DNA from: Actinomadura luteofluorescens
Lineage (GTDB): Bacteria; Actinomycetota; Actinomycetes; Streptosporangiales; Streptosporangiaceae
NCBI RefSeq assembly: GCF_013409365.1
Contig: NZ_JACCBA010000001.1
Span: 124,001-188,000, forward strand
DNA: 64,000 nt
Reading direction: 5' to 3'
A program made the translations under genes and the position numbers. Under the pieces are notes generated by a model. That model saw nothing but the letters and a program-made list of their open reading frames with translations. It was not told the DNA's origin and searched no databases. Shown in pieces: positions 25,764-33,913 of this stretch (position 1 is the first letter of the stretch; every line of letters begins with the position of its first letter).

Positions 25764-25811
25764 ACCCGCACGCCCTACTGGACCCGCACGCCCACTGGAC
25801 CCGCACGGTGG
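25760..25811. repeat. Three tandem 17-18-bp repeats at a stop codon
   Basis: Copies of CT(A/G)GACCCGCACGCCC lie at 25760-25777, 25778-25794 and 25795-25811; the third diverges at its end. The first copy contains the TAG stop of the upstream gene. It is probably a slippage-type duplication. No binding protein is suggested. Confidence 0.8.
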
Positions 25812-25832
25812 CGGGCGTCACGCCGCGAGGCC

Positions 25833-25862
25833 TTGACCCGGGCGCGGATCGGCGATTTATTA
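25833..25862 (+). promoter_or_regulatory. Probable promoter of the M24 peptidase / ephD pair
   Basis: TTGACC (25833-25838) and TTATTA (25857-25862) have an 18-bp spacer in an AT-rich spot. The start point would be about 25868-25870, on the first candidate GTG, with no ribosome-binding site. A leaderless transcript is likely. Confidence 0.5.
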
Positions 25863-25867
25863 ACGGC

Positions 25868-26713
25868 GTGTCCAATAACGTGTCGCTCGCCCGCGTCCAC
25901 GACGCGGCGGAGCTGGAGCGGTTCCGTGCCGTCCAGCGGCTGTCCTACCGGTGCGCCGAAGAGGTCGCCGGCACGCTCGAACCGGGCGTGACCGAGCGCG
26001 AGGCGTGCCGCCGCATGCGCCGGTGGCTGCGCGAGCGCGGGGTCGACGACTGGCTGCACACCCCGTTCGCCTGGTTCGGCGACCGGTCGGCGTTCCGCGG
26101 CTTCCGGCTGCCGACGCAGTTCCTGCCCGGCGGGACGCGCCTGGAGGAGGGCATGCCCTACATCCTCGACATGGCCCCGGTGCGGGACGGCCACTCCGCC
26201 GACATCGGGTACGGCGGCGTCCTCGGCGAGAACAGGATCTGGGAGCGGCTCGACGCCGACCTCGCCGGCTACCGGACGTTGATCCTCGGCCTCGTCCGCG
26301 AGCGGCGCACGTTCGCCGACATCTACGCCGAGGTCGACGCGCTCATCGAGCGCCAGGGCTACGACAGCCGCCACCGCGCGTATCCGGGGCGCGTCATCGG
26401 CCATCAGATCGGCGTCATAGGCGGGATCCTCCCGAAGCGCGTGGGATTCCCATTCGGTGTACGGTTCCTCCAGACCATCGGCCGCGAACTGGTCAAGGAG
26501 CGCCTGGAAGGGCGATCCCCGCTCTGGAACGGGGCCGCGCAGTCCCAGCACCCCCCGACGCCCGGGCTGTGGGCGGTCGAGCCCCACATCGGGTTCCGCG
26601 GCGTCGGCGTGAAGTTCGAGGAGATCCTCGTGGTCACCGAGGACGACGCGTACTGGCTCGACGACGACCTTCCCCACGTGCACCGGTGGGCCCGACGGGA
26701 GACGACCGCATGA
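25868..26713 (+). CDS. M24 family metallopeptidase
   Basis: A 281-residue pita-bread-fold protein related to Xaa-Pro and methionine aminopeptidases. It starts with a long helix (AELERFRAVQRLSYRCAEEV). YILDMAPVRDGHSADIGYGG supplies the two metal-binding Asp residues, GHQIG near the middle gives a metal His, and VEPHIG plus FEEILVVTE give the Glu ligands. The peptide substrate is unknown, and members can also be non-peptidase amidohydrolases. Candidate starts are GTG 25868 and GTG 25880; neither has a ribosome site, which suits leaderless translation. Its stop overlaps the next ATG (ATGA), so it is coupled to the EphD-like gene. Confidence 0.78.
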   Translation: MSNNVSLARVHDAAELERFRAVQRLSYRCAEEVAGTLEPGVTEREACRRMRRWLRERGVDDWLHTPFAWFGDRSAFRGFRLPTQFLPGGTRLEEGMPYILDMAPVRDGHSADIGYGGVLGENRIWERLDADLAGYRTLILGLVRERRTFADIYAEVDALIERQGYDSRHRAYPGRVIGHQIGVIGGILPKRVGFPFGVRFLQTIGRELVKERLEGRSPLWNGAAQSQHPPTPGLWAVEPHIGFRGVGVKFEEILVVTEDDAYWLDDDLPHVHRWARRETTA

Positions 26714-28479
26714 CACACCCCGCCCCACCCGCGGCCCGGCGGCGCGTCCGCGGCGACGGCGTCGACCTCGCCGTCTACGAGCAGGGCGACCGGTCGCGCC
26801 CCACCGTCCTGCTGGTGCACGGCTACCCCGACACCCACGCCGTCTGGGACGAGGTGGCCGCGCGGCTCGCCCGGCGGTTCCACGTCGTCCGCTACGACGT
26901 GCGCGGCGCGGGCGCCTCGTCCCGCCCGTTCGGACGCCGGCGCTACACGTTCGAGTACCTGATGGCCGACATGGAGGCCGTCCTGGACGCGACCGCGCCC
27001 GAGCGCAAGGTGCACCTGGTGGGGCACGACTGGGGCTCGATCCAGTCGTGGGAAGCGGTCTGCACCATGCCGGGCCGCTTCGCCTCCTTCACCTCGATCT
27101 CGGGTCCGTGCCTGGACCACGTCGCCCACTGGACGCGGCGGAACCTGGCGCGCCCCACCCCGGCCAACCTGCGGCGGGCGGCGGGCCAGGCCGTCCGCTC
27201 CTGGTACATCTACTTCTTCCAGACTCCGGGGCTGCCGGAGCTGCTCTGGCGGGCCGGCATGGCGAAGCCGTTCGCCAAGGCCCTGGAGCTCGGCGAGGGC
27301 GTCCCGCCCCGGCCGGGCCACCCGGCCAGGACGATGGCGCGCGACGCCGCGGCCGGGGTCGGGCTGTACCGGGCGAACATGCTCCAGCGGCTGCGCCGCC
27401 CGCGCGACCGGCACACGGACGTCCCGACGCAGGTCATCGTCCCGACCAAGGACCTGTTCGTCTCGCCCCACCTCGTCGGCGGGCTGGCCAAGCGCGTCCC
27501 GAACCTGTCGCTGCGCACGCTCAAGGCCGGGCACTGGGTGCCGCGCAGCCACCCGGACGTCGTCGCCCGCTGGATCACCGAGCACATCGCCGGCGTCCAG
27601 GGCGGCCCGCTCGCCGCCGCCGAGGCGCGCGCGCTCAAGCGGGCCCGGGTGACCCGGAGCCGGCGCCCCTTCGACGGCTCCCTCGTCGTCGTCACGGGCG
27701 CGGGAAGCGGGATCGGCCGCGCGACCGCGCTGGCCTTCGCCGAACGCGGCGCCGAGGTGGTCGCCGCCGACCTCGACGCGGCCGCCGCCGAGCGCACCGC
27801 CGACCTCGCCGGCCTCCTCGGCCCCGCGGGACACGCCTTCCAGGTGGACGTGTCCGACCGCGGCGCGATGGAGGACTTCGCCAAGGCGGTCATGCACGAG
27901 CACGGCGTACCGGACGTCGTGGTCAACAACGCCGGGATCGGCATGGCCGGCCCCTTCCTGGAGCACGACGCCGACGACTGGCGCAAGGTCCTGGACGTCA
28001 ACCTGTGGGGCGTCCTGCACGGCTCACGGCTCTTCGCCCAGCAGATGGTGGAGCGGGGGCAGGGCGGCCACATCGTCAACACCGCCTCGGCCGCCGCGTT
28101 CACGCCGACGCGCGCGCTGCCCGCCTACGCGACGAGCAAGGCGGCCGTGCTGATGCTGTCGGAGTGCCTGCGCGCCGAGCTCAAGGGCCAGGGCATCGGG
28201 GTCAGCGCCGTCTGCCCGGGGATCGTCAACACCAACATCACCCGCACGTCCCGGTTCGTCGGCCAGGGCAAGCGGGAGGAGGCGCGCAGCCGGGAACGCG
28301 TCGCGCGCGCCTACGCGCGCCGCGGTTACGGGCCGGACCGCGTGGCGGAGCAGATCGTCGCGGCCGTCCGCGACGACCGCGCGGTCGTCCCGGTGACGCC
28401 GGAGGCGCGCCTGGGCTACCTCGGGTCGCGCGTGGCGCCGGGCGTCATGCGGCTGCTGGCCCGTCTCGACGTGGGCTGA
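26710..28479 (+). CDS. ephD: EphD-type fusion: epoxide hydrolase-like plus short-chain dehydrogenase
   Basis: A 589-residue two-enzyme fusion. Residues 1 to about 300 form an alpha/beta hydrolase with HGYPD (37-41) and nucleophile D107 in GHDWGS, the epoxide hydrolase arrangement. From about 318 a classical SDR follows: TGAGSGIG (329-336), NNAG, and catalytic Y473-x3-K477 in AYATSKAA. This order is that of mycobacterial EphD (Rv2214c), which has been tied to mycolate and lipid modification. The substrate here is not known, though an epoxide or hydroxylated lipid is plausible. ATG 26710 overlaps the M24 stop. Confidence 0.88.
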   Translation: MTHPAPPAARRRVRGDGVDLAVYEQGDRSRPTVLLVHGYPDTHAVWDEVAARLARRFHVVRYDVRGAGASSRPFGRRRYTFEYLMADMEAVLDATAPERKVHLVGHDWGSIQSWEAVCTMPGRFASFTSISGPCLDHVAHWTRRNLARPTPANLRRAAGQAVRSWYIYFFQTPGLPELLWRAGMAKPFAKALELGEGVPPRPGHPARTMARDAAAGVGLYRANMLQRLRRPRDRHTDVPTQVIVPTKDLFVSPHLVGGLAKRVPNLSLRTLKAGHWVPRSHPDVVARWITEHIAGVQGGPLAAAEARALKRARVTRSRRPFDGSLVVVTGAGSGIGRATALAFAERGAEVVAADLDAAAAERTADLAGLLGPAGHAFQVDVSDRGAMEDFAKAVMHEHGVPDVVVNNAGIGMAGPFLEHDADDWRKVLDVNLWGVLHGSRLFAQQMVERGQGGHIVNTASAAAFTPTRALPAYATSKAAVLMLSECLRAELKGQGIGVSAVCPGIVNTNITRTSRFVGQGKREEARSRERVARAYARRGYGPDRVAEQIVAAVRDDRAVVPVTPEARLGYLGSRVAPGVMRLLARLDVG

Positions 28480-28530
28480 CCGCGCCCCTCCCGGGCGCGC
28501 CCGTAGGGTGATCGAGGGGAGGGATGCCGC

Positions 28531-30144
28531 ATGGCCGACGCCGTCGTCGTCGGCGCGGGCCACAACGGGCTCGTCGCCGCCAACATGCTGGCCGACGCCG
28601 GGTGGGACGTCGAGGTGCTCGAAGCGCAGCCCGAACCGGGCGGCGCGGTGCGCAGCGACCGGGGCGTCCACCCCGATCACGTGAGCGACCTGTGCAGCGC
28701 GTTCTACCCGCTCGGCGTCGCGTCGCCCGCGATGAGGGCGCTGGAGCTCGAGCGGCACGGGCTGCGCTGGCGGCACGCGCCCGCCGTCCTCGCCCACCCG
28801 CTCCCGGACGGGCGCTGCGCCGTCCTCGACCGCGACCGCGACGTGACCGCCGCGGGCCTCGACGCGCTCGGCGCGGGCGACGGCGAGGCGTGGCTGCGGC
28901 TCTGCCGGCTGTGGGACGAGATGGGAGAGGACGTCCTGCGCGCCCTGTTCAGCCCGTTCCCGCCGGTGCGGGCCGCACTCCCGCTGCTGGCGTCGGCGCG
29001 CCGGGCGGGCGGGCTCCGCGTCCTGCGCACCCTGCTGGCCCCCGTCCGCACGCTCGGGGAGCAGGAGTTCGCCGGGCCCGGCGGTCCGCTGCTGCTCGCC
29101 GGATCGGCGCTGCACACCGACCTGTTCCCCGAGTCGAGCACCGGGTCGCTGTTCGGCTGGCTGCTCGCCATGACCGGGCAGCGGTACGGGTGGCCGGTCC
29201 CCGAGGGCGGCGCGGGCGAGCTGACGGCGGCGCTCGTGCGGCGGCTGGAGTCGCGCGGCGGGCGCCTGCGCTGCGACACCCCGGTCGCCTCCGTCGTCGT
29301 CCGGAACGGGCGCGCGCTCGGCGTCCGCACCGCGTCCGGCGAACCGGTGCGCGCCGCGAAGGCCGTCCTCGCCGACGTGTCGGCCCCCGCCCTCTACGGA
29401 GGGCTCGTCGCCTGGGCGGACCTGCCCGCCTCGCTGCGCGCCGACATGCGCCGCTTCGTCTGGGACCACGCCACCTTCAAGGTCGACTGGGCGCTGTCCG
29501 GGCCGATCCCCTGGGCGGCGGGCGGCGCCGGGCGCGCCGGGACCGTCCACCTGTCCCCCGGCCTGGACGCGATGACCGACTACAGCGCGCAGCTCGCCAC
29601 CGGGCGCGTCCCGTCCGAGCCGTTCGCGCTCCTCGGCCAGATGACGACCGCCGACCCCACCCGCTCTCCCGCCGGCACCGAGTCGGTCTGGGCCTACACC
29701 CACGTCCCGCACCGGGTGAAGGCCGACGCGGGACCGGACGGGATCACCGGCGTCTGGGACGGGCGCGAGCGCGACGCCATGGCGAGGCGGATCGAGGACG
29801 TCGTGGAGCGCTACGCCCCCGGCTTCCGCTCCCGCGTCCTCGATCGCCGCGTCACCGCGCCGCCCGCCTTCCAGGAGCACGACGCCAACCTGCGCAACGG
29901 CGCGCTCAACGGCGGCACGGCGATGCTCCACCAGCAGCTCGTCTTCCGTCCCGCCCCCGGCCTCGGGCGCGCCGAGACACCGGTCGCGGGCCTGTACCTG
30001 GCGTCGGCCTCCGCGCACCCGGGCGGCGGCGTGCACGGCGCGTGCGGCGCCAACGCCGCCCGCGCCGCACTCGCCCACGCCGGCCCGGCGGGACGCCTGC
30101 TCACCCCGGCGATCGGCGCGGTGTCCCGCTACCTCGCCCCCTGA
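28531..30144 (+). CDS. FAD-dependent oxidoreductase, phytoene desaturase/PYROXD2-like
   Basis: A 537-residue flavoprotein. The N-terminal Rossmann motif VVGAGHNGLVAANMLADAG (6-24) with downstream EAQPEPGGAVRS is the signature of carotenoid desaturase-like oxidoreductases. The C-terminus ASAHPGGGVHGACGANAARA closes the FAD site. No carotenoid genes are adjacent, so the PYROXD2-like group, whose substrates are unclear, fits better than phytoene desaturase. It starts 51 bp after ephD and may belong to the same transcript. Its 3' end overlaps the convergent MFS gene by 16 bp. Confidence 0.82.
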   Translation: MADAVVVGAGHNGLVAANMLADAGWDVEVLEAQPEPGGAVRSDRGVHPDHVSDLCSAFYPLGVASPAMRALELERHGLRWRHAPAVLAHPLPDGRCAVLDRDRDVTAAGLDALGAGDGEAWLRLCRLWDEMGEDVLRALFSPFPPVRAALPLLASARRAGGLRVLRTLLAPVRTLGEQEFAGPGGPLLLAGSALHTDLFPESSTGSLFGWLLAMTGQRYGWPVPEGGAGELTAALVRRLESRGGRLRCDTPVASVVVRNGRALGVRTASGEPVRAAKAVLADVSAPALYGGLVAWADLPASLRADMRRFVWDHATFKVDWALSGPIPWAAGGAGRAGTVHLSPGLDAMTDYSAQLATGRVPSEPFALLGQMTTADPTRSPAGTESVWAYTHVPHRVKADAGPDGITGVWDGRERDAMARRIEDVVERYAPGFRSRVLDRRVTAPPAFQEHDANLRNGALNGGTAMLHQQLVFRPAPGLGRAETPVAGLYLASASAHPGGGVHGACGANAARAALAHAGPAGRLLTPAIGAVSRYLAP

Positions 30145-31634
30145 CCGGGGCGGAAAGCGCGACGGGGCGGGAGACGGGTCAGGGCCGCCGTGGCCTGCTC
30201 CGCCGACAGCGGCTTCGCCACGTCCTCCAGGGACCGCTGCGCGGCCTCGACGCCGATGGCCAGCTCCACCAGCCCGGCGGCGATCATCAGCCCGGCGCCC
30301 AGGTAGTAGCCGTTCACGACGTTCGCCACCTTCTCGGTCTCCACCAGGCGGCCGAACAGCGCGGGCCCGATCACGCCGCCGAGGCCCGTCCCGACGGCGT
30401 AGAACGCGGCGATCGCCATCGCCCGGGTCTCCATAGGGAAGATCTCGCTGACCGTGAGGTAGGCCGACGACGCGCCGGCGGAGGCGAAGAAGAACACCGC
30501 GCACCAGCAGGCCGTCAGCGTCCAGGCGTCGAGCAGGTCCGCGCGGAACAGCAGCCCGGTCCCGATCAGCAGCACGCCGGAGACCACGTAGGACGCCGTG
30601 ACCATCGTCCTCCGGCCGACCGTGTCGAACAGTCCGCCGAGCAAGAGCGCGCCGAGGAAGTTCCCGATGCCGATCGGGATCAGGTAGTAGCCGACCTTGG
30701 CGTCGGGGACGTCGAAGAACGTGCTGAGCACGAGCGCGTAGGTGAAGTAGACGGCGTTGTAGAGGAACGCCTGCCCGATGAACAGCGAGAGGCCGAGGAC
30801 CGTCCGGCGCGGGTAGCGGCGCACCGCCGTCGAAGCGATCTCCCCGAACGACAAGACGCGGCGCTGCCGGACCCGGATGCTCTCGCGGGGCTCCTCCAGG
30901 GGCTCGCCGGTCTCCTCGGTGATCTCCCGCTCGATGCCGCCCACCACGCGCTCGGCCTGGTCCTCGTGCCCGTGGATGAACAGCCAGCGCGGGCTCTCGG
31001 GCACCATCCGGCGGACGAACAGCACGCCGAGGCCGAGAAGGGCGCCGAGCGCGAACAGGGCCCGCCAGCCGAGGTCCTCGGGAACGAGGTCGCCGTTCAG
31101 CACCGGGATCGACAGCGCAGCCGCGATGGACGTGCCGATCCAGAACGAGCCGTTCACCACCACGTCGACCCGGCCCCGCACCCGCGCCGGGATCAGCTCG
31201 TCGATCGCCGAGTTGATCGCGGCGTACTCGCCGCCGATGCCGGCCCCGGTGAAGAACCGGCACGCGTAGAACCACAGGGGGTTGAACGAGAACGCGGTCG
31301 CCACGGTCGCCGCCAGGTACAGCGCGAGCGTGGCGATGAAGAGCTTCTTGCGCCCGAACCGGTCGGTCAGATGCCCGAAGAACAGGGCGCCCAGGCAGGC
31401 GCCGACCACGTAGATGGACGCGGCCAGCCCGACCTGCCCGTCGGTCAGCCCGAGCCCCCCGGAGGCGTCGGTGAGCCGCGGGCCGATGACGCCGACGACG
31501 GTCACCTCCAGGCCGTCCAGGATCCAGACCGCGCCGAGGCCGATCAGGACCGTCCAGTGCCAGCGTGACCACGGCAACCGGTCGAGCCGTGCCGGGACAT
31601 CCGTTTCGATGGTGCGCTCCGCCGTCATCGCCAT
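30129..31634 (-). CDS. MFS transporter, sugar/organic-acid symporter type
   Basis: A 501-residue, 12-helix membrane carrier. TM1 carries WILDGLEVTVVGVIGP, common to metabolite:H+ and aromatic-acid symporters. GHLTDRFGRKKLF is motif A. GAGIGGEYAAINSAIDELIPARVRG follows, and PESPRWLFIHG marks the central loop as in the sugar porter group. The large cytosolic loop after TM6 (about 215-265) is charged. The solute is not predictable from sequence; a carboxylate is my best guess. ATG 31634 is followed by a second ATG. A 14-bp palindrome lies 23 bp upstream. Confidence 0.82.
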   Translation of the reverse strand: MAMTAERTIETDVPARLDRLPWSRWHWTVLIGLGAVWILDGLEVTVVGVIGPRLTDASGGLGLTDGQVGLAASIYVVGACLGALFFGHLTDRFGRKKLFIATLALYLAATVATAFSFNPLWFYACRFFTGAGIGGEYAAINSAIDELIPARVRGRVDVVVNGSFWIGTSIAAALSIPVLNGDLVPEDLGWRALFALGALLGLGVLFVRRMVPESPRWLFIHGHEDQAERVVGGIEREITEETGEPLEEPRESIRVRQRRVLSFGEIASTAVRRYPRRTVLGLSLFIGQAFLYNAVYFTYALVLSTFFDVPDAKVGYYLIPIGIGNFLGALLLGGLFDTVGRRTMVTASYVVSGVLLIGTGLLFRADLLDAWTLTACWCAVFFFASAGASSAYLTVSEIFPMETRAMAIAAFYAVGTGLGGVIGPALFGRLVETEKVANVVNGYYLGAGLMIAAGLVELAIGVEAAQRSLEDVAKPLSAEQATAALTRLPPRRAFRPGQGAR

Positions 31635-31656
31635 GCGTCCCTTGGTTCCCGATCTA

Positions 31657-31681
31657 CGGCATTTATGCCGCCTTTATGCCG
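31657..31681. promoter_or_regulatory. Palindromic operator CGGCAT-TT-ATGCCG plus a third half-site
   Basis: A perfect 14-bp palindrome occupies 31657-31670. A third ATGCCG follows at 31676-31681, 11 bp on from the second arm. It lies 23 bp upstream of the MFS start, where a repressor would block transcription. No regulator gene is adjacent, and the CBS protein across the gap is not a DNA-binding type. Confidence 0.55.
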
Positions 31682-31827
31682 TCGCCTGACCGGGAGGGTT
31701 CACGGACCGGGGGTTTCGCTGGAGGCCGGAACATGCGATTTTGGCAGGAACAAGAGCCCGGCCAGCGGCCCCCGCCCCCGGACGGCCGCCGTCCCCCGGG
31801 TCCGAATCCGGCACCGGAGCGTGAGGC

Positions 31828-32262
31828 ATGCGGATACGCGACATCCTGCGGAGGAAGGGAGACGCGGTGGCCACGGTGCGGCCCGACGCCACCGTCCGGC
31901 AGCTCCTCTCCGTCCTGGCGGAGCACAACATCGGGGCGACGGTGGTCTCGCCCGACGGCGCCTCGATCGCCGGCATCGTGTCCGAGCGGGACGTGGTGCG
32001 GCGGCTGCACGAGCACGGCGCGGCGCTGCTCGACCGCCCCGTCTCGGAGATCATGACCGCCGAGGTCCGCACCTGCGGGCCGGGCGACCAGGTCGAGGAT
32101 CTCCGCCGCGCCATGACCGAGCACCGGTTCCGGCACGTGCCCGTCGTCGAGGACGGCCGGCTCGCCGGGATCGTCAGCATCGGCGACGTGGTCAAGAGCG
32201 CCATCGACGAGCTGGAGAGCGAGCGCGAGCACCTGGTCGACTACATCCAGCGCGCGCCCTGA
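31828..32262 (+). CDS. CBS-domain pair protein
   Basis: A stand-alone protein of 144 residues made of two CBS motifs: IGATVVSPDGASIAGIVSER and the later FRHVPVVEDGRLAGIVSIGD. Such pairs bind adenine nucleotides and sense energy state or redox cofactors. There is no attached enzyme or membrane domain. ATG 31828 follows GGAGCGTGAGG. It is divergent from the MFS gene and convergent with the MocR-type gene. The partner protein is unknown. Confidence 0.88.
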   Translation: MRIRDILRRKGDAVATVRPDATVRQLLSVLAEHNIGATVVSPDGASIAGIVSERDVVRRLHEHGAALLDRPVSEIMTAEVRTCGPGDQVEDLRRAMTEHRFRHVPVVEDGRLAGIVSIGDVVKSAIDELESEREHLVDYIQRAP

Positions 32263-32299
32263 CGCCCGCCGGACCCGGCGCCCGCGGGTGAGGCGGACC

Positions 32300-32336
32300 G
32301 TCAGAGGTCCACGTCAGAGGTCCACGTCAGACGTAG
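32300..32336. repeat. Tandem 13-bp repeat over a stop codon
   Basis: GTCAGAGGTCCAC occurs at 32300-32312 and 32313-32325, and a partial copy GTCAGACGTAG follows at 32326-32336. The last copy contains the TGA stop of the MocR-type gene, so the minus strand carries three TGA triplets 13 nt apart. It is probably a local duplication with no regulatory role. Confidence 0.75.
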
Positions 32337-33820
32337 GCGGGCAGAGGCCGGGCGGCAGGCGCCGCCTCGGCCTCACGCTGGGCGACGGCCAGCCGCCGCA
32401 CGGCCAGGCGCAGCGTGTCCGGCGGCAGCACGTACGGGAGCCGCACGTAGTCCTCCAGCACGCCGTCCGCCCCGAACACCGGGCCGGCGACCACGCGGAC
32501 GCCGAGCCGCTCGGACGCCTCGGCCAGCCGGGAGGCGATCGGCGCGCCGATCCTCGCCCACAGCGACATCCCCCCGGCCGGGAGCCGGAACTCCCAGCCC
32601 GGCAGCTCCTCGCGCAGCGCCGCGGCGAGCGCGTCGCGGCCGCGCAGCAGACTCGCGGCGCGTTCGGCGCGGACCTCCTCGACCCGCAGCAGCAGCTCCC
32701 GGACGATCAGCTGGTCCAGCACCGGGCTCGCCATGTCGAACGGCTCGCGGGCCAGCACGAGGCGGCGGGCCAGCGGGGCGGTGGCGCGGATCCACCCGAT
32801 CCGCAGCCCGCCCCACAGCAGCTTGGAGGCCGACCCGATCGTGACGACCCGGCCGCCGGTGTCGAAGGAGGCCAGCGGCGGCTCGCGCGGAGCCTCGGGG
32901 TCGTGGGCGAGCTCGGCGAAGGTCTCGTCGGCGACGAAAAACGCGTCCGCGCGCCGTCCGGCGTCGACGATCCCGGCCCGGTCGCCCGCGTCCATGAGGT
33001 ACCCGGTCGGGTTCTGGAAGTCGGGGATCAGGTAGGCCGTCCGGACGGCGGCCTGCCGCATGGCGCCCGCGGCGAGCTCGATGTCCCAGCCCTCGTTGAC
33101 GCCGACGGGGACGAGCCGGGCGCCGCGGCGGCGCAGCGCGCCGAGCGCGTGCGGGTAGGTGGGGCGCTCGACCATCACGGCGTCGCCCGGCTCCACCAGC
33201 AGCTGGGTGAGCAGCGTGAACGCGTGCTGCGCGCCGGTGGTGACGACGATCTGGTCGGCGCGGGTCGCGACGCCGCGCGCGGTGTAGCCGTCCGCGATGA
33301 CCTGCCGCAGGCTCGCCAGCCCCGCGGGCTCGTAGCCGGGGCCCGAGCTGTGGCGGGGCAGCTCGTCGACGGCCGCGGCGACGGCCTCCTCGAAGATCGC
33401 GGGGGCGCCGGGGGCGGCGCAGCCGAGGTCGACGAACGTCGGGTCGTCCGGCGCGGGGTGGGCCATGCCGTACCGGTGGCCGGCGGGGACGGCGTCGCCC
33501 CGCGGGCCGTGGAGCGCGCCGGGCGGCTCGGCCGACGACATGCGGACCGGGGGCAGCGCCGTCCAGCTCCCCGCGCCCTGCCTGCTCTGGACGTAGCCCT
33601 CGTCGCGGAGCCGGTCGTAGGCGGTCGTCACGGTGGTGCGGCTGACGCCGAGGGCGGCGGCCAGGTCGCGTTCGGCGGGCAGCCGCGTGCGCAGCGCGAG
33701 CCGGCCGTCCAGGACCAGGGCGCGCAGCGACCGGGCCACCGCCGCGTAGACCGGGCGCTCCCCCGACACGTCCCCGAGAAGCCGGGCCAGGTTCGGACCG
33801 CTCACGTAGCGCGTACTCAT
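32327..33820 (-). CDS. yczR: MocR/GntR-family regulator, YczR-like
   Basis: A 497-residue PLP-dependent regulator. A GntR winged helix (about 20-85, with LPAERDLAAALGVSRTTVTT) is fused to a fold type I aminotransferase domain. FQNPTGY is the PLP-pocket motif, and the Lys expected to bind PLP is K333 in IGSASKLLWGG. Divergence from a YczE-type membrane protein gene matches the known YczR-YczE pairing, so it probably controls that gene and itself. I start it at ATG 33820; a GTG three codons earlier is possible. The effector is unknown. Confidence 0.85.
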   Translation of the reverse strand: MSTRYVSGPNLARLLGDVSGERPVYAAVARSLRALVLDGRLALRTRLPAERDLAAALGVSRTTVTTAYDRLRDEGYVQSRQGAGSWTALPPVRMSSAEPPGALHGPRGDAVPAGHRYGMAHPAPDDPTFVDLGCAAPGAPAIFEEAVAAAVDELPRHSSGPGYEPAGLASLRQVIADGYTARGVATRADQIVVTTGAQHAFTLLTQLLVEPGDAVMVERPTYPHALGALRRRGARLVPVGVNEGWDIELAAGAMRQAAVRTAYLIPDFQNPTGYLMDAGDRAGIVDAGRRADAFFVADETFAELAHDPEAPREPPLASFDTGGRVVTIGSASKLLWGGLRIGWIRATAPLARRLVLAREPFDMASPVLDQLIVRELLLRVEEVRAERAASLLRGRDALAAALREELPGWEFRLPAGGMSLWARIGAPIASRLAEASERLGVRVVAGPVFGADGVLEDYVRLPYVLPPDTLRLAVRRLAVAQREAEAAPAARPLPAYV

Positions 33821-33853
33821 ACGAGCCACTTTCGCACATTGGCCCTATCAGTA

Positions 33854-33889
33854 CCAGTCCACTAACGACAGAGTGGTTCGAGACACTGG
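33854..33889. promoter_or_regulatory. Nested inverted repeats, likely YczR operator
   Basis: CCAGT (33854-33858) directly precedes CCACT (33859-33863), mirrored by AGTGG (33872-33876) and ACTGG (33885-33889). A further CAGTGG lies at 33894-33899. These sites lie between the divergent MocR-type and YczE-type genes, next to both starts. MocR proteins are known to bind paired and direct repeats in such gaps. That these are its sites is inferred. Confidence 0.55.
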
Positions 33890-33913
33890 CCGGCAGTGGA
33901 AGGAAAGCTCGAA

